Part shown: positions 1 through 8,630 of the stretch, one piece after another
Position numbering within the stretch: the first letter of the stretch is position 1
Layout of the letters: each line of letters starts with the position of its first letter
Program-made: the position numbers and the translations under genes
Assembly (NCBI GenBank): GCA_016235065.1
Contig: JACRMB010000007.1
Coordinates: 62,001 to 126,000, forward strand
Length of the DNA: 64,000 nt
Direction: 5' to 3'
Origin: Actinomycetota bacterium
GTDB lineage: Bacteria > Actinomycetota > Thermoleophilia > BMS3ABIN01
Notes under the pieces: model-generated
Databases searched by the model: none
What the model was told of the DNA's origin: nothing
The model's input: the letters and a program-made list of their open reading frames with translations, nothing else

Positions 1-969
1 GAAGAGGCATATATCCACCACACCAGCTGGCAGGAAGTCGGCGATTCCATCAAGACGATGGTAATCCGCGGCGCGCCGGCCATCGGTGTAGCGACCGCGA
101 TGGGCATGGCCCTGGCTGCCATGCAGTCCGGCGCCACCAGCCAGGAAGAGCTCAAGCGCGACCTGGATGAGGCCGCCAAAGGACTTTTTGCCACCCGGCC
201 TACAGCTTACAATCTTGGCTGGGCGCTGGAGCAACAGGCGAAGATCTATGACCAGCCCGGCGAGGTTGACGAGATCCGCGCCCGGCTCAAGGCGCGCTCC
301 CAGGAGATACTCGACGAGGACGTAGCCATGTGTATCGCCATGGGCGAACACGCTGCGCCGCTCTTTCCCAAAGGCGCCCGCATCCTTACCCACTGCAACG
401 CCGGAGCTCTCGCTACTGCTGGTTATGGCACGGCGCTGGGCGTGATCCGCTCGGTGTTCAAACGTGATCCTTCCATCCATGTTTTTGCCGACGAGACCAG
501 GCCGTTCCTCCAGGGCGCCAGGCTGACCGCCTGGGAGCTTCAGCAGGAGGGCATCCCCTGTACGCTCATCACCGACAACATGTCGGGATATTTCTTCAAA
601 AAGGGCGAGATAGATGCAGTTGTAGTCGGCTCCGACCGGATCGCTGGCAACGGCGACGTCGCCAACAAGATCGGCACCTACACGGTGTCGGTTCTGGCGA
701 AGGAACATGGCGTTCCCTTCTACGTGGCTGCGCCGACTTCGACCGTGGACCTGAGCCTGACTGACGGCTCGCAGATCCCCATCGAAGAGCGCGATCCCTC
801 CGAAGTCACCCATTGCGGCGCCAGGCAGGTGGCGCCAACAGGAATCGGTGTGCGCAATCCGGCATTCGATGTGACTCCGCACGAGAACGTCGCCGCAATC
901 ATCACCGAGATGGGAGTACACCGCGAGCCCTATACAGAGAGCCTGGCGGCAGCGAAGAAAGGCAAATAA
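1..969 (+). CDS. mtnA: S-methyl-5-thioribose-1-phosphate isomerase, 5' truncated by window edge
   Basis: Isomerises 5-methylthioribose-1-phosphate to the ribulose form in the cytosolic methionine salvage pathway. The frame is open from base 1, so the true start lies upstream; the ATG at 58 is internal, because codons before it (ending WQEVGDSIKT) continue into the conserved VIRGAPAIGV block. Other family hallmarks are the catalytic-cysteine segment HCNAGALATAGYGTALG, the aspartate block VVVGSDRIAGNGDVANKIGT, and APTSTVDL near the C-terminus. The paralogous eIF2B-alpha/RuBP isomerase family shares this fold, but the HCN and GSDR blocks fit MtnA best. The next gene starts directly after the stop, so the two are probably cotranscribed. 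Confidence 0.93.
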   Translation, partial: EEAYIHHTSWQEVGDSIKTMVIRGAPAIGVATAMGMALAAMQSGATSQEELKRDLDEAAKGLFATRPTAYNLGWALEQQAKIYDQPGEVDEIRARLKARSQEILDEDVAMCIAMGEHAAPLFPKGARILTHCNAGALATAGYGTALGVIRSVFKRDPSIHVFADETRPFLQGARLTAWELQQEGIPCTLITDNMSGYFFKKGEIDAVVVGSDRIAGNGDVANKIGTYTVSVLAKEHGVPFYVAAPTSTVDLSLTDGSQIPIEERDPSEVTHCGARQVAPTGIGVRNPAFDVTPHENVAAIITEMGVHREPYTESLAAAKKGK

Positions 970-2088
970 TTGAAGGCCATGGTACTGGCAGCCGGCCTGG
1001 GCACGCGTCTGAGGCCGCTAACCGGGTCGATCTCCAAACCGATGGCGCCGATCGTCAACCGGCCGGTCCTGTACCACATCCTGCGGCTGATCAAGCAGCA
1101 CGGCTTTGACGAGGCCGTAGCCAATCTCCATTACCACCCTCACGCGATCACCAACTATTTCGGCCGTGGCCAGCGGGTCGGCATCGAGCTGCGCTATTCC
1201 CTCGAACCTGAACTCGTAGGGACGGCCGGCGGCGTCAAGGCGGTGCAACGGTTCCTTGCGGACGGCACGTTCCTGGTCATCAGCGGCGATGCCCTGACCG
1301 ACCTGGATCTGACAAAGCTGATCAGGCAGCACCGTGAATCTGGCGGAATCGCCACCCTGGCGCTCAAGCGCGTGGACGATCCCAGCAATTATGGTGTAGT
1401 CATCCGGGAGAAGGAAAACGGGCGCATCCTCGGTTTTCAGGAAAAACCGGAGCCAGGGGAGGAGCTCAGCAACCTTTGCAACTGTGGCATCTATATCTTC
1501 GAGCCAGCGGTTTTCGACTACATCCCCAAGGACTCATTCTACGATTTCGGCAAGCAGCTGTTCCCCGAGTTCGTCACCAAGGACATTCCTTTTTACGGTT
1601 TCGAGATCGACGGCTACTGGAACGATGTCGGTAGCCTCGAGCAGTACCGCATCGGCAATTTCGACGCGCTCACCGGCAAGGTCAAAGTCGAGATCCCCGG
1701 GAAGGAGCGCGAGCCTGGGATTTACGTGGGCAAAGGGACGCGCATCTCCCGTTCGGCGAAGCTGACCGCGCCGATATTACTTGGCGACTACTGCCGGGTG
1801 GGCGAGAACGTGAGCCTGAAGGGGCCACTGGTCATCGGTGACCACAGCGTGATCGAGAAGGGCGCGGCGCTGGAGGGAGTCATCAAGTGGCGGGCGGCCC
1901 AGACTGGCGCGGACGCCAAAGTCGAAGGCGGCATCATCGGCCGGGGAGCCTATATCCGCGACGAAGTGCATATCCGCGACCGGGTCGTGGTCGGCGACCG
2001 CTGCGTCATCGGCGCCGGCAGCGTGCTGGATGAAGAGGTCCACCTGGAGCCGTTCACAGTCATCGAAGCGGACAGCCATCTGCGGTAG
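970..2088 (+). CDS. NDP-sugar nucleotidyltransferase, mannose-1-phosphate guanylyltransferase type
   Basis: Predicted cytosolic enzyme that activates a sugar 1-phosphate, probably mannose-1-phosphate to GDP-mannose, for cell-envelope glycans. The N-terminus has the nucleotide-binding signature LAAGLGTRLRPLT followed by the KPM lysine motif; GDALTD is the metal-binding aspartate region; EIDGYWNDVG closes the Rossmann-like domain. Residues after about 240 form hexapeptide repeats of a left-handed beta helix. It starts with TTG immediately after the mtnA stop, with no spacer, which suggests translational coupling. The exact sugar and nucleotide cannot be read from sequence; glucose-1-phosphate thymidylyl- or adenylyltransferase are alternatives. 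A hairpin terminator follows. Confidence 0.85.
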   Translation: MKAMVLAAGLGTRLRPLTGSISKPMAPIVNRPVLYHILRLIKQHGFDEAVANLHYHPHAITNYFGRGQRVGIELRYSLEPELVGTAGGVKAVQRFLADGTFLVISGDALTDLDLTKLIRQHRESGGIATLALKRVDDPSNYGVVIREKENGRILGFQEKPEPGEELSNLCNCGIYIFEPAVFDYIPKDSFYDFGKQLFPEFVTKDIPFYGFEIDGYWNDVGSLEQYRIGNFDALTGKVKVEIPGKEREPGIYVGKGTRISRSAKLTAPILLGDYCRVGENVSLKGPLVIGDHSVIEKGAALEGVIKWRAAQTGADAKVEGGIIGRGAYIRDEVHIRDRVVVGDRCVIGAGSVLDEEVHLEPFTVIEADSHLR

Positions 2089-2124
2089 AACCGGATCCCA
2101 TAATTTTTATGAAAGTTTGATCAG

Positions 2125-2146
2125 GACGCGCTCACGCGTCTTTTTT
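2125..2146 (+). terminator. Rho-independent terminator
   Basis: A six-base-pair stem GACGCG/CGCGTC with a CTCA loop is followed by six T residues. It ends the mtnA-nucleotidyltransferase unit and isolates the toxin-antitoxin pair downstream. Confidence 0.85.
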
Positions 2147-2172
2147 ATTTCCGGATCAGTACATTTGTTTCC

Positions 2173-2204
2173 ATACATGAACTAATATATCATGTATATA
2201 CATG
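2173..2204. promoter_or_regulatory. Palindromic operator upstream of the VapBC-like pair
   Basis: A perfect 14-bp palindrome CATGTATATACATG lies at 2191-2204, with a further inverted half-site ATACATG at 2173-2179. Ribbon-helix-helix antitoxins bind such palindromes and autoregulate their operons. The site is 24 bp upstream of the proposed antitoxin start. Confidence 0.6.
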
Positions 2205-2227
2205 CATTTACGCCGGAGGTGGTCCCC

Positions 2228-2506
2228 TTGGCTGAAAAACAGAACAAGAAGAAACCGATGCAGGTCTACCTGGATTACAAACAGGACGCCGAACTCAGCT
2301 TCGTCGCCGACAGGCTGAACATCTCCAAGGCTGAAGTAATCCGGCGGAGCCTCGACGAATACCTGATCGGTGCGATTCCGCTCGAGGAGGACCCTCTCAT
2401 GGAGATGATAGGGCTCCTGCCTGAAGACAATGATTCTCCTGCCGATGGCTCAGTGAATCACGACTTTTATCTTGCAAAGTGGGAGCGGGAAGGTTGGGCG
2501 GAGTGA
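2228..2506 (+). CDS. Ribbon-helix-helix antitoxin, VapB-like
   Basis: A 92-residue protein predicted to neutralise the PIN toxin encoded next to it and to repress its own operon. After a basic lysine-rich N-terminus, the segment MQVYLDYKQDAELSFVADRL followed by NISKAEVIRRSLDEYL matches a beta strand and two helices of a ribbon-helix-helix fold. The acidic C-terminal half is suited to binding the toxin. The TTG start is chosen because GGAGGTGG sits 5 bases upstream; the ATG at 2192 lies inside the operator palindrome and has no ribosome binding site. The stop overlaps the toxin GTG start. Confidence 0.75.
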   Translation: MAEKQNKKKPMQVYLDYKQDAELSFVADRLNISKAEVIRRSLDEYLIGAIPLEEDPLMEMIGLLPEDNDSPADGSVNHDFYLAKWEREGWAE

Positions 2507-2931
2507 CAGCCCTGTCGCTACCGCCCCTCTTCATTGATTCCGGTGGCTGGATTGCTCTCAATGACCCCCGTGATAGTCAAAATAGTGCAGCGAGCCGGTT
2601 TTATAGAGACCAGGCGTTCAGCAGGTACAGCCATATTGTCACTACAAATCTGATTGTAGCCGAGACACATGCCTATCTGCTCAAGGCAGGCGCCGCGTCT
2701 TATGGTCTCAAGTATCTATCACTGATAAATTCCAGCACCCGCGTTAGTGTTATTCACTCGACAGTGGAGCTGGAGGAAGCGGCTTTTAAACTTCTTGGCA
2801 AGTACAAGGACCAGGATTTCACCCTATGCGACGCTGTCAGTTTTTCGGTTATGAAGGAACTGGGCATCAATGATGCTTTTGCCTTCGACTCGCATTTTGA
2901 GACCGCCGGATTTCGCCGTTTGCCAAAGTAG
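2503..2931 (+). CDS. PIN-domain toxin, VapC-like ribonuclease
   Basis: Predicted Mg-dependent endoribonuclease toxin of 142 residues. PIN hallmarks in order: first acidic residue in PLFIDSGGWIAL, a glutamate in NLIVAETHAYLL, the aspartate pair region DQDFTLCDAVSFSVM, and the last aspartate in AFAFDSHFETAGF. The start is GTG overlapping the antitoxin stop (GTGA), preceded by GGAAGG. An in-frame GTG at 2479 would only add residues that overlap the antitoxin. Overlap, order and operator all fit a type II toxin-antitoxin module. The RNA target cannot be told from sequence. Confidence 0.85.
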   Translation: MTALSLPPLFIDSGGWIALNDPRDSQNSAASRFYRDQAFSRYSHIVTTNLIVAETHAYLLKAGAASYGLKYLSLINSSTRVSVIHSTVELEEAAFKLLGKYKDQDFTLCDAVSFSVMKELGINDAFAFDSHFETAGFRRLPK

Positions 2932-2940
2932 CAGAAATAG

Positions 2941-3738
2941 TTGATCAGGGGCATACTCTCCGATCTGGGTTCGGTCCTTTTTCCGATCCGGTGTGTGCAC
3001 TGCGGACGTGCTGGGGGCTGGCTTTGTCCCGACTGCTTCACGAAGCTCTCGCCACTCGGGCTGCGCGTCTGCCGGCATTGCGGCCGGCCGTCGCCACCAC
3101 CGGAACATTCCGGCACAGGTGGAAAACCGGGCCGCTGTCCCGAATGCCGCGGCTGCGAGTTTCACTTCCGCAGCGCACGCGCTGCCTTCACTTTTGAGGG
3201 TCCCGCCCGCAGGCTGGTCCACCGGCTCAAGTACTCAGGGCAGCGGCGGCTGGCCGTATATATGGCGGAACTTGCCTGCAATCAGGCTGATTTGACTCCC
3301 CGGGGGAAAGTGGTTACGCTAACCCATGTTCCCCTGCACAGCTCAAAACTGCTAAGCCGTGGATACAATCAGGCGGGGCTTTATGCCAGGGCTCTTTCCC
3401 GGAACCTCGGTATGCCGCTGCAGGACCTCCTCTGCAAGCAACACCTGACTTCGGCGCAAAAACAGCTTGGATTCGAGGCTCGGCGGCGCAACCTGGAGGG
3501 CAGCATCTCTCTCAGGCGGGGCGCGTGCCTGCAGCCCGGAACCGGCCATCTGGTGCTCGTGGACGATGTCTATACGACCGGCTCCACAGCCTCAGAATGT
3601 GCGAGGGTGTTGAAAGAAGGCTTAGGGGTAGAAGTAGACGTCTGGGCTTTTGCCAGGACAGTGAAGCGATTGAGTTTAGCGGCCGATGCCGAATGGGTAA
3701 AAAACAATACGCAATCTAAGCGGGAAGGATCGAAATGA
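2941..3738 (+). CDS. comF: ComF family phosphoribosyltransferase
   Basis: ComF-family protein with a zinc-binding N-terminus (CVHCGRAGGWLCPDC, then CRHCG and CPECRGC) and a type I phosphoribosyltransferase domain containing the PRPP loop LVLVDDVYTTGST. Relatives take part in DNA uptake in competent bacteria, but many hosts carry comF without known competence, so the role here is open. The start is TTG with a weak upstream site. The stop overlaps the start of hpf (ATGA), giving a comF-hpf-secA order that is common in Gram-positive genomes. Confidence 0.88.
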   Translation: MIRGILSDLGSVLFPIRCVHCGRAGGWLCPDCFTKLSPLGLRVCRHCGRPSPPPEHSGTGGKPGRCPECRGCEFHFRSARAAFTFEGPARRLVHRLKYSGQRRLAVYMAELACNQADLTPRGKVVTLTHVPLHSSKLLSRGYNQAGLYARALSRNLGMPLQDLLCKQHLTSAQKQLGFEARRRNLEGSISLRRGACLQPGTGHLVLVDDVYTTGSTASECARVLKEGLGVEVDVWAFARTVKRLSLAADAEWVKNNTQSKREGSK

Positions 3739-4298
3739 ACTTACAGGTAAAGGGAAGGAACATCGCCGTAACCGACGCGCTACATGCCTATGTGGAAGAA
3801 AAGCTTGTCAAGCTGGGCAAGAACCTCAACAGCGCCAGCACCATGGAAGTGGAGCTGTTCGTGGAGAAGAATCCAAGCATAGCCGACAACCAGGTGGCTG
3901 AGGCGACTATCTTCACCAAGGGTCCGGTTCTGAGGGCCAAGGGAGCATCCGCCGACATGTATGCTTCCATAGACCTGGTAGAGAGCAAGCTGGGCCGCCA
4001 GGTCAAGAAGTACCGCAGCAAGCTCACGAGCCATGACGCGCACGTCCGTGGCAGCATCCCGCCGGATGCCATCCTGCAGATGCCCGAGCCAGTGGAAGCT
4101 GAGGAAGAGGAAGAAGAAGGACCGCAGATAGTGAAGCTCAAATCCTTCGACATCAAGCCGATGTCGGCTGAGGAGGCAGCGCTGCAGCTGGAGCTGATCG
4201 GCCACGACTTCTTCGTCTTCCGCAATTCGGAGTCGAACGATACCAGTGTCATCTATCGCCGGCGAGATGGTAATTACGGGCTGATCGAACCCAGGTAG
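3735..4298 (+). CDS. hpf: Ribosome hibernation promoting factor, long form
   Basis: Binds the 30S decoding region and promotes 100S ribosome dimers in stationary phase. Residues 1 to about 100 are the S30AE domain (MNLQVKGRNIAVTDALHAYV, then KLGKNLNSAST). An acidic linker EAEEEEEEG follows, then the C-terminal dimerisation domain (IVKLKSFDIKPMSAEEAALQ through VIYRRRDGNYGLIEP). The 187-residue length and the tail mark the long form typical of Gram-positive bacteria. Coupled to comF by a 4-base overlap; secA follows after 75 bases. Confidence 0.95.
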   Translation: MNLQVKGRNIAVTDALHAYVEEKLVKLGKNLNSASTMEVELFVEKNPSIADNQVAEATIFTKGPVLRAKGASADMYASIDLVESKLGRQVKKYRSKLTSHDAHVRGSIPPDAILQMPEPVEAEEEEEEGPQIVKLKSFDIKPMSAEEAALQLELIGHDFFVFRNSESNDTSVIYRRRDGNYGLIEPR

Positions 4299-4373
4299 GC
4301 GTTCTGGATGCAGGCGCCTTTAAGGGAAAGCCGCTGAAGTTTAACGACGTTCCCTCTGGTAGACTGTTTAATA

Positions 4374-7010
4374 ATGGCTAAATTCCTTCAAAAAGCCCTA
4401 CGCATGGGCGAGGGCAAAAAGTTCAAGCAGCTGGAAGAGCAGGTCGAGGCGATCAACGCTCTTGAACCGGAGCTTGAAAAGCTCAGCGACGACCAGCTCA
4501 AGGCGAAGACCCCCGAGCTCAAGCAGCGGCTGGCTGACGGCGAGGAGCTCGACGACATCCTTCCCGATGCCTTCGCGGTAGCGCGGGAGGCTTCGCGCCG
4601 GGTCATGGGCATGCGCCATTTTGACGTACAGCTTATGGGTGGCATCGTCCTTCACCAGGGGCGCATCGCCGAGATGAAGACCGGAGAGGGCAAGACGCTG
4701 GTGGCGACCCTGCCCGTTTACCTCAACGCACTCTCGGGATCCGGCGTGCATGTAGTCACCGTCAACGATTATCTCGCCAGACGTGACGCCGAGTGGATGA
4801 CCCCCCTCTACAATTTCCTGGGCCTAGAGGTCGGCATCCTGCAGGACAACCTCCGCCCGGCCGAGCGCCGGGTGGAATACGCCGCAGACGTGACCTATGG
4901 CACAAACTCTGAGTTCGGATTCGATTATCTACGCGACAACATGGCTATCCGGCTCGAAGAACTGGTGCAGCGGGGCCATGAGTTCGCCATCGTCGACGAG
5001 GTGGACAGTATCCTCGTCGACGAAGCCCGCACGCCGCTGATCATCTCCGGAGCCCCCGAAGAGGCCGCCAACACTTATGTAAAGTTCGCGTCAATCGTGC
5101 CGCTGCTGCGCGCCGATGACGACTATGAGATCGACGAGAAACACCGCACGGTCGCCGTCAACGAGTCCGGCGTCGCCAAGGTTGAGAAAGCGCTGAATGT
5201 CGAGAACCTGTATGAGTCAAAGAACGGCCAGCTGGTAAACCATCTGATGCAGGCGCTGCGCGCCCAAAGCCTTTTCAAGAAGGATGTGGAATACGTAGTC
5301 AAGGATGGCGAGGTGCTGATAGTCGACGAGTTCACCGGACGCATCATGGAGGGCCGACGCTATTCCGAAGGCTTGCACCAGGCGATCGAAGCCAAGGAGA
5401 AGGTCAGGATCCGGGAAGAGAATCAGACCCTGGCCACCATCACTCTCCAGAATTATTTCCGCATGTATGACAAGCTCGCCGGCATGACCGGCACGGCGGC
5501 CACCGAGGCAGACGAGTTCATGCACATCTACAAGCTGGAAGTCGTCTCCATCCCGCCCAACCGGCCGATGGTCCGCGACGACCGCAACGACTTCATCTTC
5601 AAGACCAAGAAGGGCAAGTTCCGGGCAGCCGCCGGGGACATCGTCGAATGTCACAAGATCGGCCAGCCGGTGCTGGTCGGTACCGTCTCCATCGAGACCA
5701 GTGAGTATCTGAGCGATATGCTCAAGCGCAGGGGGGTGCCGCACCAGGTGCTGAACGCCAAGCATCACGAGAAGGAAGCCGAGATCATCCAGCACGCCGG
5801 TGAGGTCGGACAGGTCACAATCGCCACCAACATGGCGGGCCGTGGCGTCGACATCAAGCTGGACGAAGGTGTGGTCGAGCTGGGCGGGCTTTACGTACTC
5901 GGCACGGAACGCCACGAGAGTCGCCGTATCGACAACCAGCTGCGCGGCCGCGCCGGGCGCCAGGGCGATCCAGGCGCCTCGCGTTTCTACCTGTCTGCCG
6001 AGGACGACGTCATCCGGCTGTTCGCTGGTGACCGGATCTACAACATCCTCGACAAGCTCTCGCCCGACGAGGACATGCCCATCCAGCACAAGATGCTCAC
6101 CAAGACCGTCGAGAACGCCCAGCGCAAGGTCGAGCAGCAGAACTTCCAGGCTCGCAAGCGCGTGCTCGAATACGATGATGTGATGAACATGCAGCGCCAG
6201 GTGATCTACGAACAGCGGCGCAAGATCCTCGAAGGTGGAGACATCAGCGAGGACGCCCGCGAGATCATCGACGAGGTGCTGGCTAACACCGTTGAGACGT
6301 ACTGTGAGAGCGGTTCCTATCCCGAAGACTGGGACTGGGACACCCTCTTCGCCTCGCTCAAGGGGCTATACGACATCTCCTTTGGCAAGGAAGATATGGA
6401 TATCGAGGATACCAGCCAGGAAGAGGTCGTCGAGAAGGTGCTTGAAGACGCCCGCGCCTTCTACGATGCCAAGGAAAAGGATTTCACACCAGAGCATATG
6501 CGTCAGCTCGAGCGCCTGGTGATGATGGGTGTGATCGACAACCGCTGGCGGGAGCACCTTTATGACATGGATTACCTGCGCGAGGGCATTCACTGGCGCA
6601 GCCTTTCCCAGAAGGACCCGCTGGTGGAGTACAAATCCGAGGGCTTCTCGATGTTCCAGGAACTGCTCGGTTCGATCAAGGAAGATTTCACCCGCACCAT
6701 CTTCCATATGAACCGCGTGCCCCAGGACGAACTGGCCGAGCGGCGCGAACAGGATCTGAAATACACCTACGACGACGGCACCACTTCCCATCTGCCGCAG
6801 GTCGCCCAGGAGGCAGCGGGCGGTCCCGGCAGGGCGGCGGCAGGAGCGGCGGCAGGCGCAGCCAGCGCAAGCGCCTCGGCTGGCGGCGGCAGGGGAACCC
6901 CGGGCGAAGCCCCGGCTGCGGTCACCACGCGCCACTCAGACAAGGTTGGCCGCAACGATCCCTGCCCCTGTGGTTCGGGGAAGAAGTATAAGAAGTGCTG
7001 CGGGGTCTGA
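4374..7010 (+). CDS. secA: Preprotein translocase ATPase SecA
   Basis: Motor ATPase that drives unfolded secretory proteins through SecYEG at the membrane. The 878-residue protein has Walker A MKTGEGKT, the DEAD-type box [33 protein letters not shown] of the preprotein cross-linking region, helicase motifs [12 protein letters not shown] and [11 protein letters not shown], and a C-terminal zinc finger [13 protein letters not shown]. An Ala/Gly-rich linker (residues about 810-850) precedes the finger. Length and domains are standard for the housekeeping SecA1. Confidence 0.98.
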   Translation: MAKFLQKALRMGEGKKFKQLEEQVEAINALEPELEKLSDDQLKAKTPELKQRLADGEELDDILPDAFAVAREASRRVMGMRHFDVQLMGGIVLHQGRIAEMKTGEGKTLVATLPVYLNALSGSGVHVVTVNDYLARRDAEWMTPLYNFLGLEVGILQDNLRPAERRVEYAADVTYGTNSEFGFDYLRDNMAIRLEELVQRGHEFAIVDEVDSILVDEARTPLIISGAPEEAANTYVKFASIVPLLRADDDYEIDEKHRTVAVNESGVAKVEKALNVENLYESKNGQLVNHLMQALRAQSLFKKDVEYVVKDGEVLIVDEFTGRIMEGRRYSEGLHQAIEAKEKVRIREENQTLATITLQNYFRMYDKLAGMTGTAATEADEFMHIYKLEVVSIPPNRPMVRDDRNDFIFKTKKGKFRAAAGDIVECHKIGQPVLVGTVSIETSEYLSDMLKRRGVPHQVLNAKHHEKEAEIIQHAGEVGQVTIATNMAGRGVDIKLDEGVVELGGLYVLGTERHESRRIDNQLRGRAGRQGDPGASRFYLSAEDDVIRLFAGDRIYNILDKLSPDEDMPIQHKMLTKTVENAQRKVEQQNFQARKRVLEYDDVMNMQRQVIYEQRRKILEGGDISEDAREIIDEVLANTVETYCESGSYPEDWDWDTLFASLKGLYDISFGKEDMDIEDTSQEEVVEKVLEDARAFYDAKEKDFTPEHMRQLERLVMMGVIDNRWREHLYDMDYLREGIHWRSLSQKDPLVEYKSEGFSMFQELLGSIKEDFTRTIFHMNRVPQDELAERREQDLKYTYDDGTTSHLPQVAQEAAGGPGRAAAGAAAGAASASASAGGGRGTPGEAPAAVTTRHSDKVGRNDPCPCGSGKKYKKCCGV

Positions 7011-7099
7011 ACAAAACAGGCGCGGGAGCCTGAACAAAAAGATCCAGCCGTACGGAATCTCATAGGCGGCCGGTCAGTTGCCAGTTCGGTGAGTCCTGG

Positions 7100-7276
7100 T
7101 TATCCGACGGGTTTGAAGAAATCCTTCCCGACTCCACACAGCGGACACTTCCAGTCCTCCGGCAGCTCTTCAAAAGGGGTCCCCGGCGGGATCTTGCCTT
7201 TTTTGTCGCCCCTCGCGGGGTCGTAGATATAACCGCAGTTGTTGGTCTGGCATTGCCACAGTCCCGAATCTTTCAT
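7100..7276 (-). CDS. Rubredoxin-like protein with a C-x4-C first knuckle
   Basis: Small electron-transfer protein of 58 residues predicted to bind one iron through four cysteines. The second knuckle CPLCG and the core [26 protein letters not shown] are classic rubredoxin. The first pair is CQTNNC, four residues between cysteines instead of the usual two; this spacing is known in a minority of rubredoxins such as a Desulfovibrio type. The ATG is chosen because AAGGAAGGAG precedes it. It lies convergent to secA, downstream of the GT87-like gene. Suggests oxygen or peroxide defence in an anaerobe, but the partner is unknown. Confidence 0.85.
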   Translation of the reverse strand: MKDSGLWQCQTNNCGYIYDPARGDKKGKIPPGTPFEELPEDWKCPLCGVGKDFFKPVG

Positions 7277-7318
7277 TCCATTCTCCTTCCTTGAGGCTCT
7301 CACCGGCGGCGCTCGAAC

Positions 7319-8569
7319 CTAAAGCGACTCGCGCCAGCGTAGCATGAAGATGGTGACCAGCAGCAGGATCGTCCCGATGGTCAGCAGCGAGATCGAATCG
7401 TAGTAGGCGAAGAAACGCGCTCCCCACTCGTAGGGCAGCTGGTTGTAGAAATTCCCTCCGATCAGGAGGCAGCCGCAGACCGCCATCACTTTCTCCCAGA
7501 CCTTGAGCTTCCCGAAATTAAACAGCAGCAGGATGATACCCAGTTCCGCCAGTACGAAGGCGTTATTGTTTGTGTAGGAAAGCAGCGGCGCCAGCGCCAG
7601 GATGAAGGCGAAGTCCAGGGTCTCGGCACGCTGTAGCCCCGAGCCCTTGCGGACTACCAGGAATGCGAGGAGCGCCACCAGCGTCAACACCAAAGATTTA
7701 TAGACGGTCAAGTAAATGGATCCGGGCTCGAACACGTCCAGCGGCGAATACTGGGCAAGCACGGCCATCAGAGTATGATTACCCGGCTGGAAGAGGTCTG
7801 CCTTGTTACCCAGCTCCACGGTGATGGCGCTGATCCACGAGCGTTGCAGGTCGAGGAAGTGGGCGCCGTAAAAAACGGCGGGCAGCAGGAAGAGCAGGCC
7901 TGAAAAGGCGAAGAACCAGCCGATCTCCCGGAACCGCTTCTTCAGCACGAAATAAGGCAGCAGGATCAGGCCGAATGGCTTGATGAATATGCTGAGCGCC
8001 CAGATGAACGCGAGTAAGACCGGTTTTTTTTGCGTGAATAGCCAGGCTATGGCGATGTACATCACCAGCAGCAGATAGTTGACCTGCCCCAGGGTCAGCT
8101 CCGACCAGATATGGACTCCCAGGGTCATCATGGTGAGGGCGAGCAGGAAGCCTAGCCTGGTGGGGTCGGCGTTACGGAATTCCGGATAGATCAGCAGCAG
8201 CGAAAGATACAGCCCAACCAGCACCAGCCCCGAGACAAAAAGCCAGTAGACGACTTCGGCCGCCTCGAAGGGGATCAGGGAGAAGGGGATGAATAATATG
8301 GCGGCGGTGGGCGAATACTTGTAACTGTAATAACCGTCACGAACCGGCCGGAACAGCTCTTCGCCCGCGAGCACCCGCCCGCCGGCGCGGTGGAAGACCT
8401 GGAAATCGCGCAACCAGATGCCGCCGTTGTAGCGATTGGTGAATTCCATGAGCAGCAGGCCGGCGCACATGATAGCGAAGATGGCAGCAAAGCCGAGCAG
8501 CCACCGGGCTCTCAGCAACCGTCTACAGGCCTGGATCGCATGGGATGTTTTCAGTCGCAGCAGCTCCAC
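7319..8569 (-). CDS. GT87-like (DUF2029) polyprenol-dependent glycosyltransferase, membrane
   Basis: A 416-residue polytopic membrane protein resembling the actinobacterial alpha-mannosyltransferase family GT87, which uses polyprenyl-phosphate mannose on the outer membrane face to build envelope glycans. Features: first TM at about residues 25-45; an extracytoplasmic loop with DFQVFHRAGGRVLAG and YYSYKYSPTAAILFIPF, the conserved family core with an acidic catalytic residue; then at least eight more hydrophobic segments, including SIFIKPFGLILLPYF. The donor is inferred from family membership only. It ends just upstream of the rubredoxin gene on the same strand and is divergent from prfB. Confidence 0.72.
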   Translation of the reverse strand: MELLRLKTSHAIQACRRLLRARWLLGFAAIFAIMCAGLLLMEFTNRYNGGIWLRDFQVFHRAGGRVLAGEELFRPVRDGYYSYKYSPTAAILFIPFSLIPFEAAEVVYWLFVSGLVLVGLYLSLLLIYPEFRNADPTRLGFLLALTMMTLGVHIWSELTLGQVNYLLLVMYIAIAWLFTQKKPVLLAFIWALSIFIKPFGLILLPYFVLKKRFREIGWFFAFSGLLFLLPAVFYGAHFLDLQRSWISAITVELGNKADLFQPGNHTLMAVLAQYSPLDVFEPGSIYLTVYKSLVLTLVALLAFLVVRKGSGLQRAETLDFAFILALAPLLSYTNNNAFVLAELGIILLLFNFGKLKVWEKVMAVCGCLLIGGNFYNQLPYEWGARFFAYYDSISLLTIGTILLLVTIFMLRWRESL

Positions 8570-8630
8570 ACCCGTAATATATCCGAAAAACCTGACGGCG
8601 AAGCCATCCAGCTGTTAATATGACGGGACA

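Noticed and set aside
5217-6089. A 290-codon open frame antisense to secA
   Set aside because: Typical shadow of a GC-rich gene; no motif, no ribosome binding site, and secA is certain.
7011-7060. CAGGC/GCCTG hairpin after secA as a terminator
   Set aside because: Short stem, no T-tract; too weak to support.
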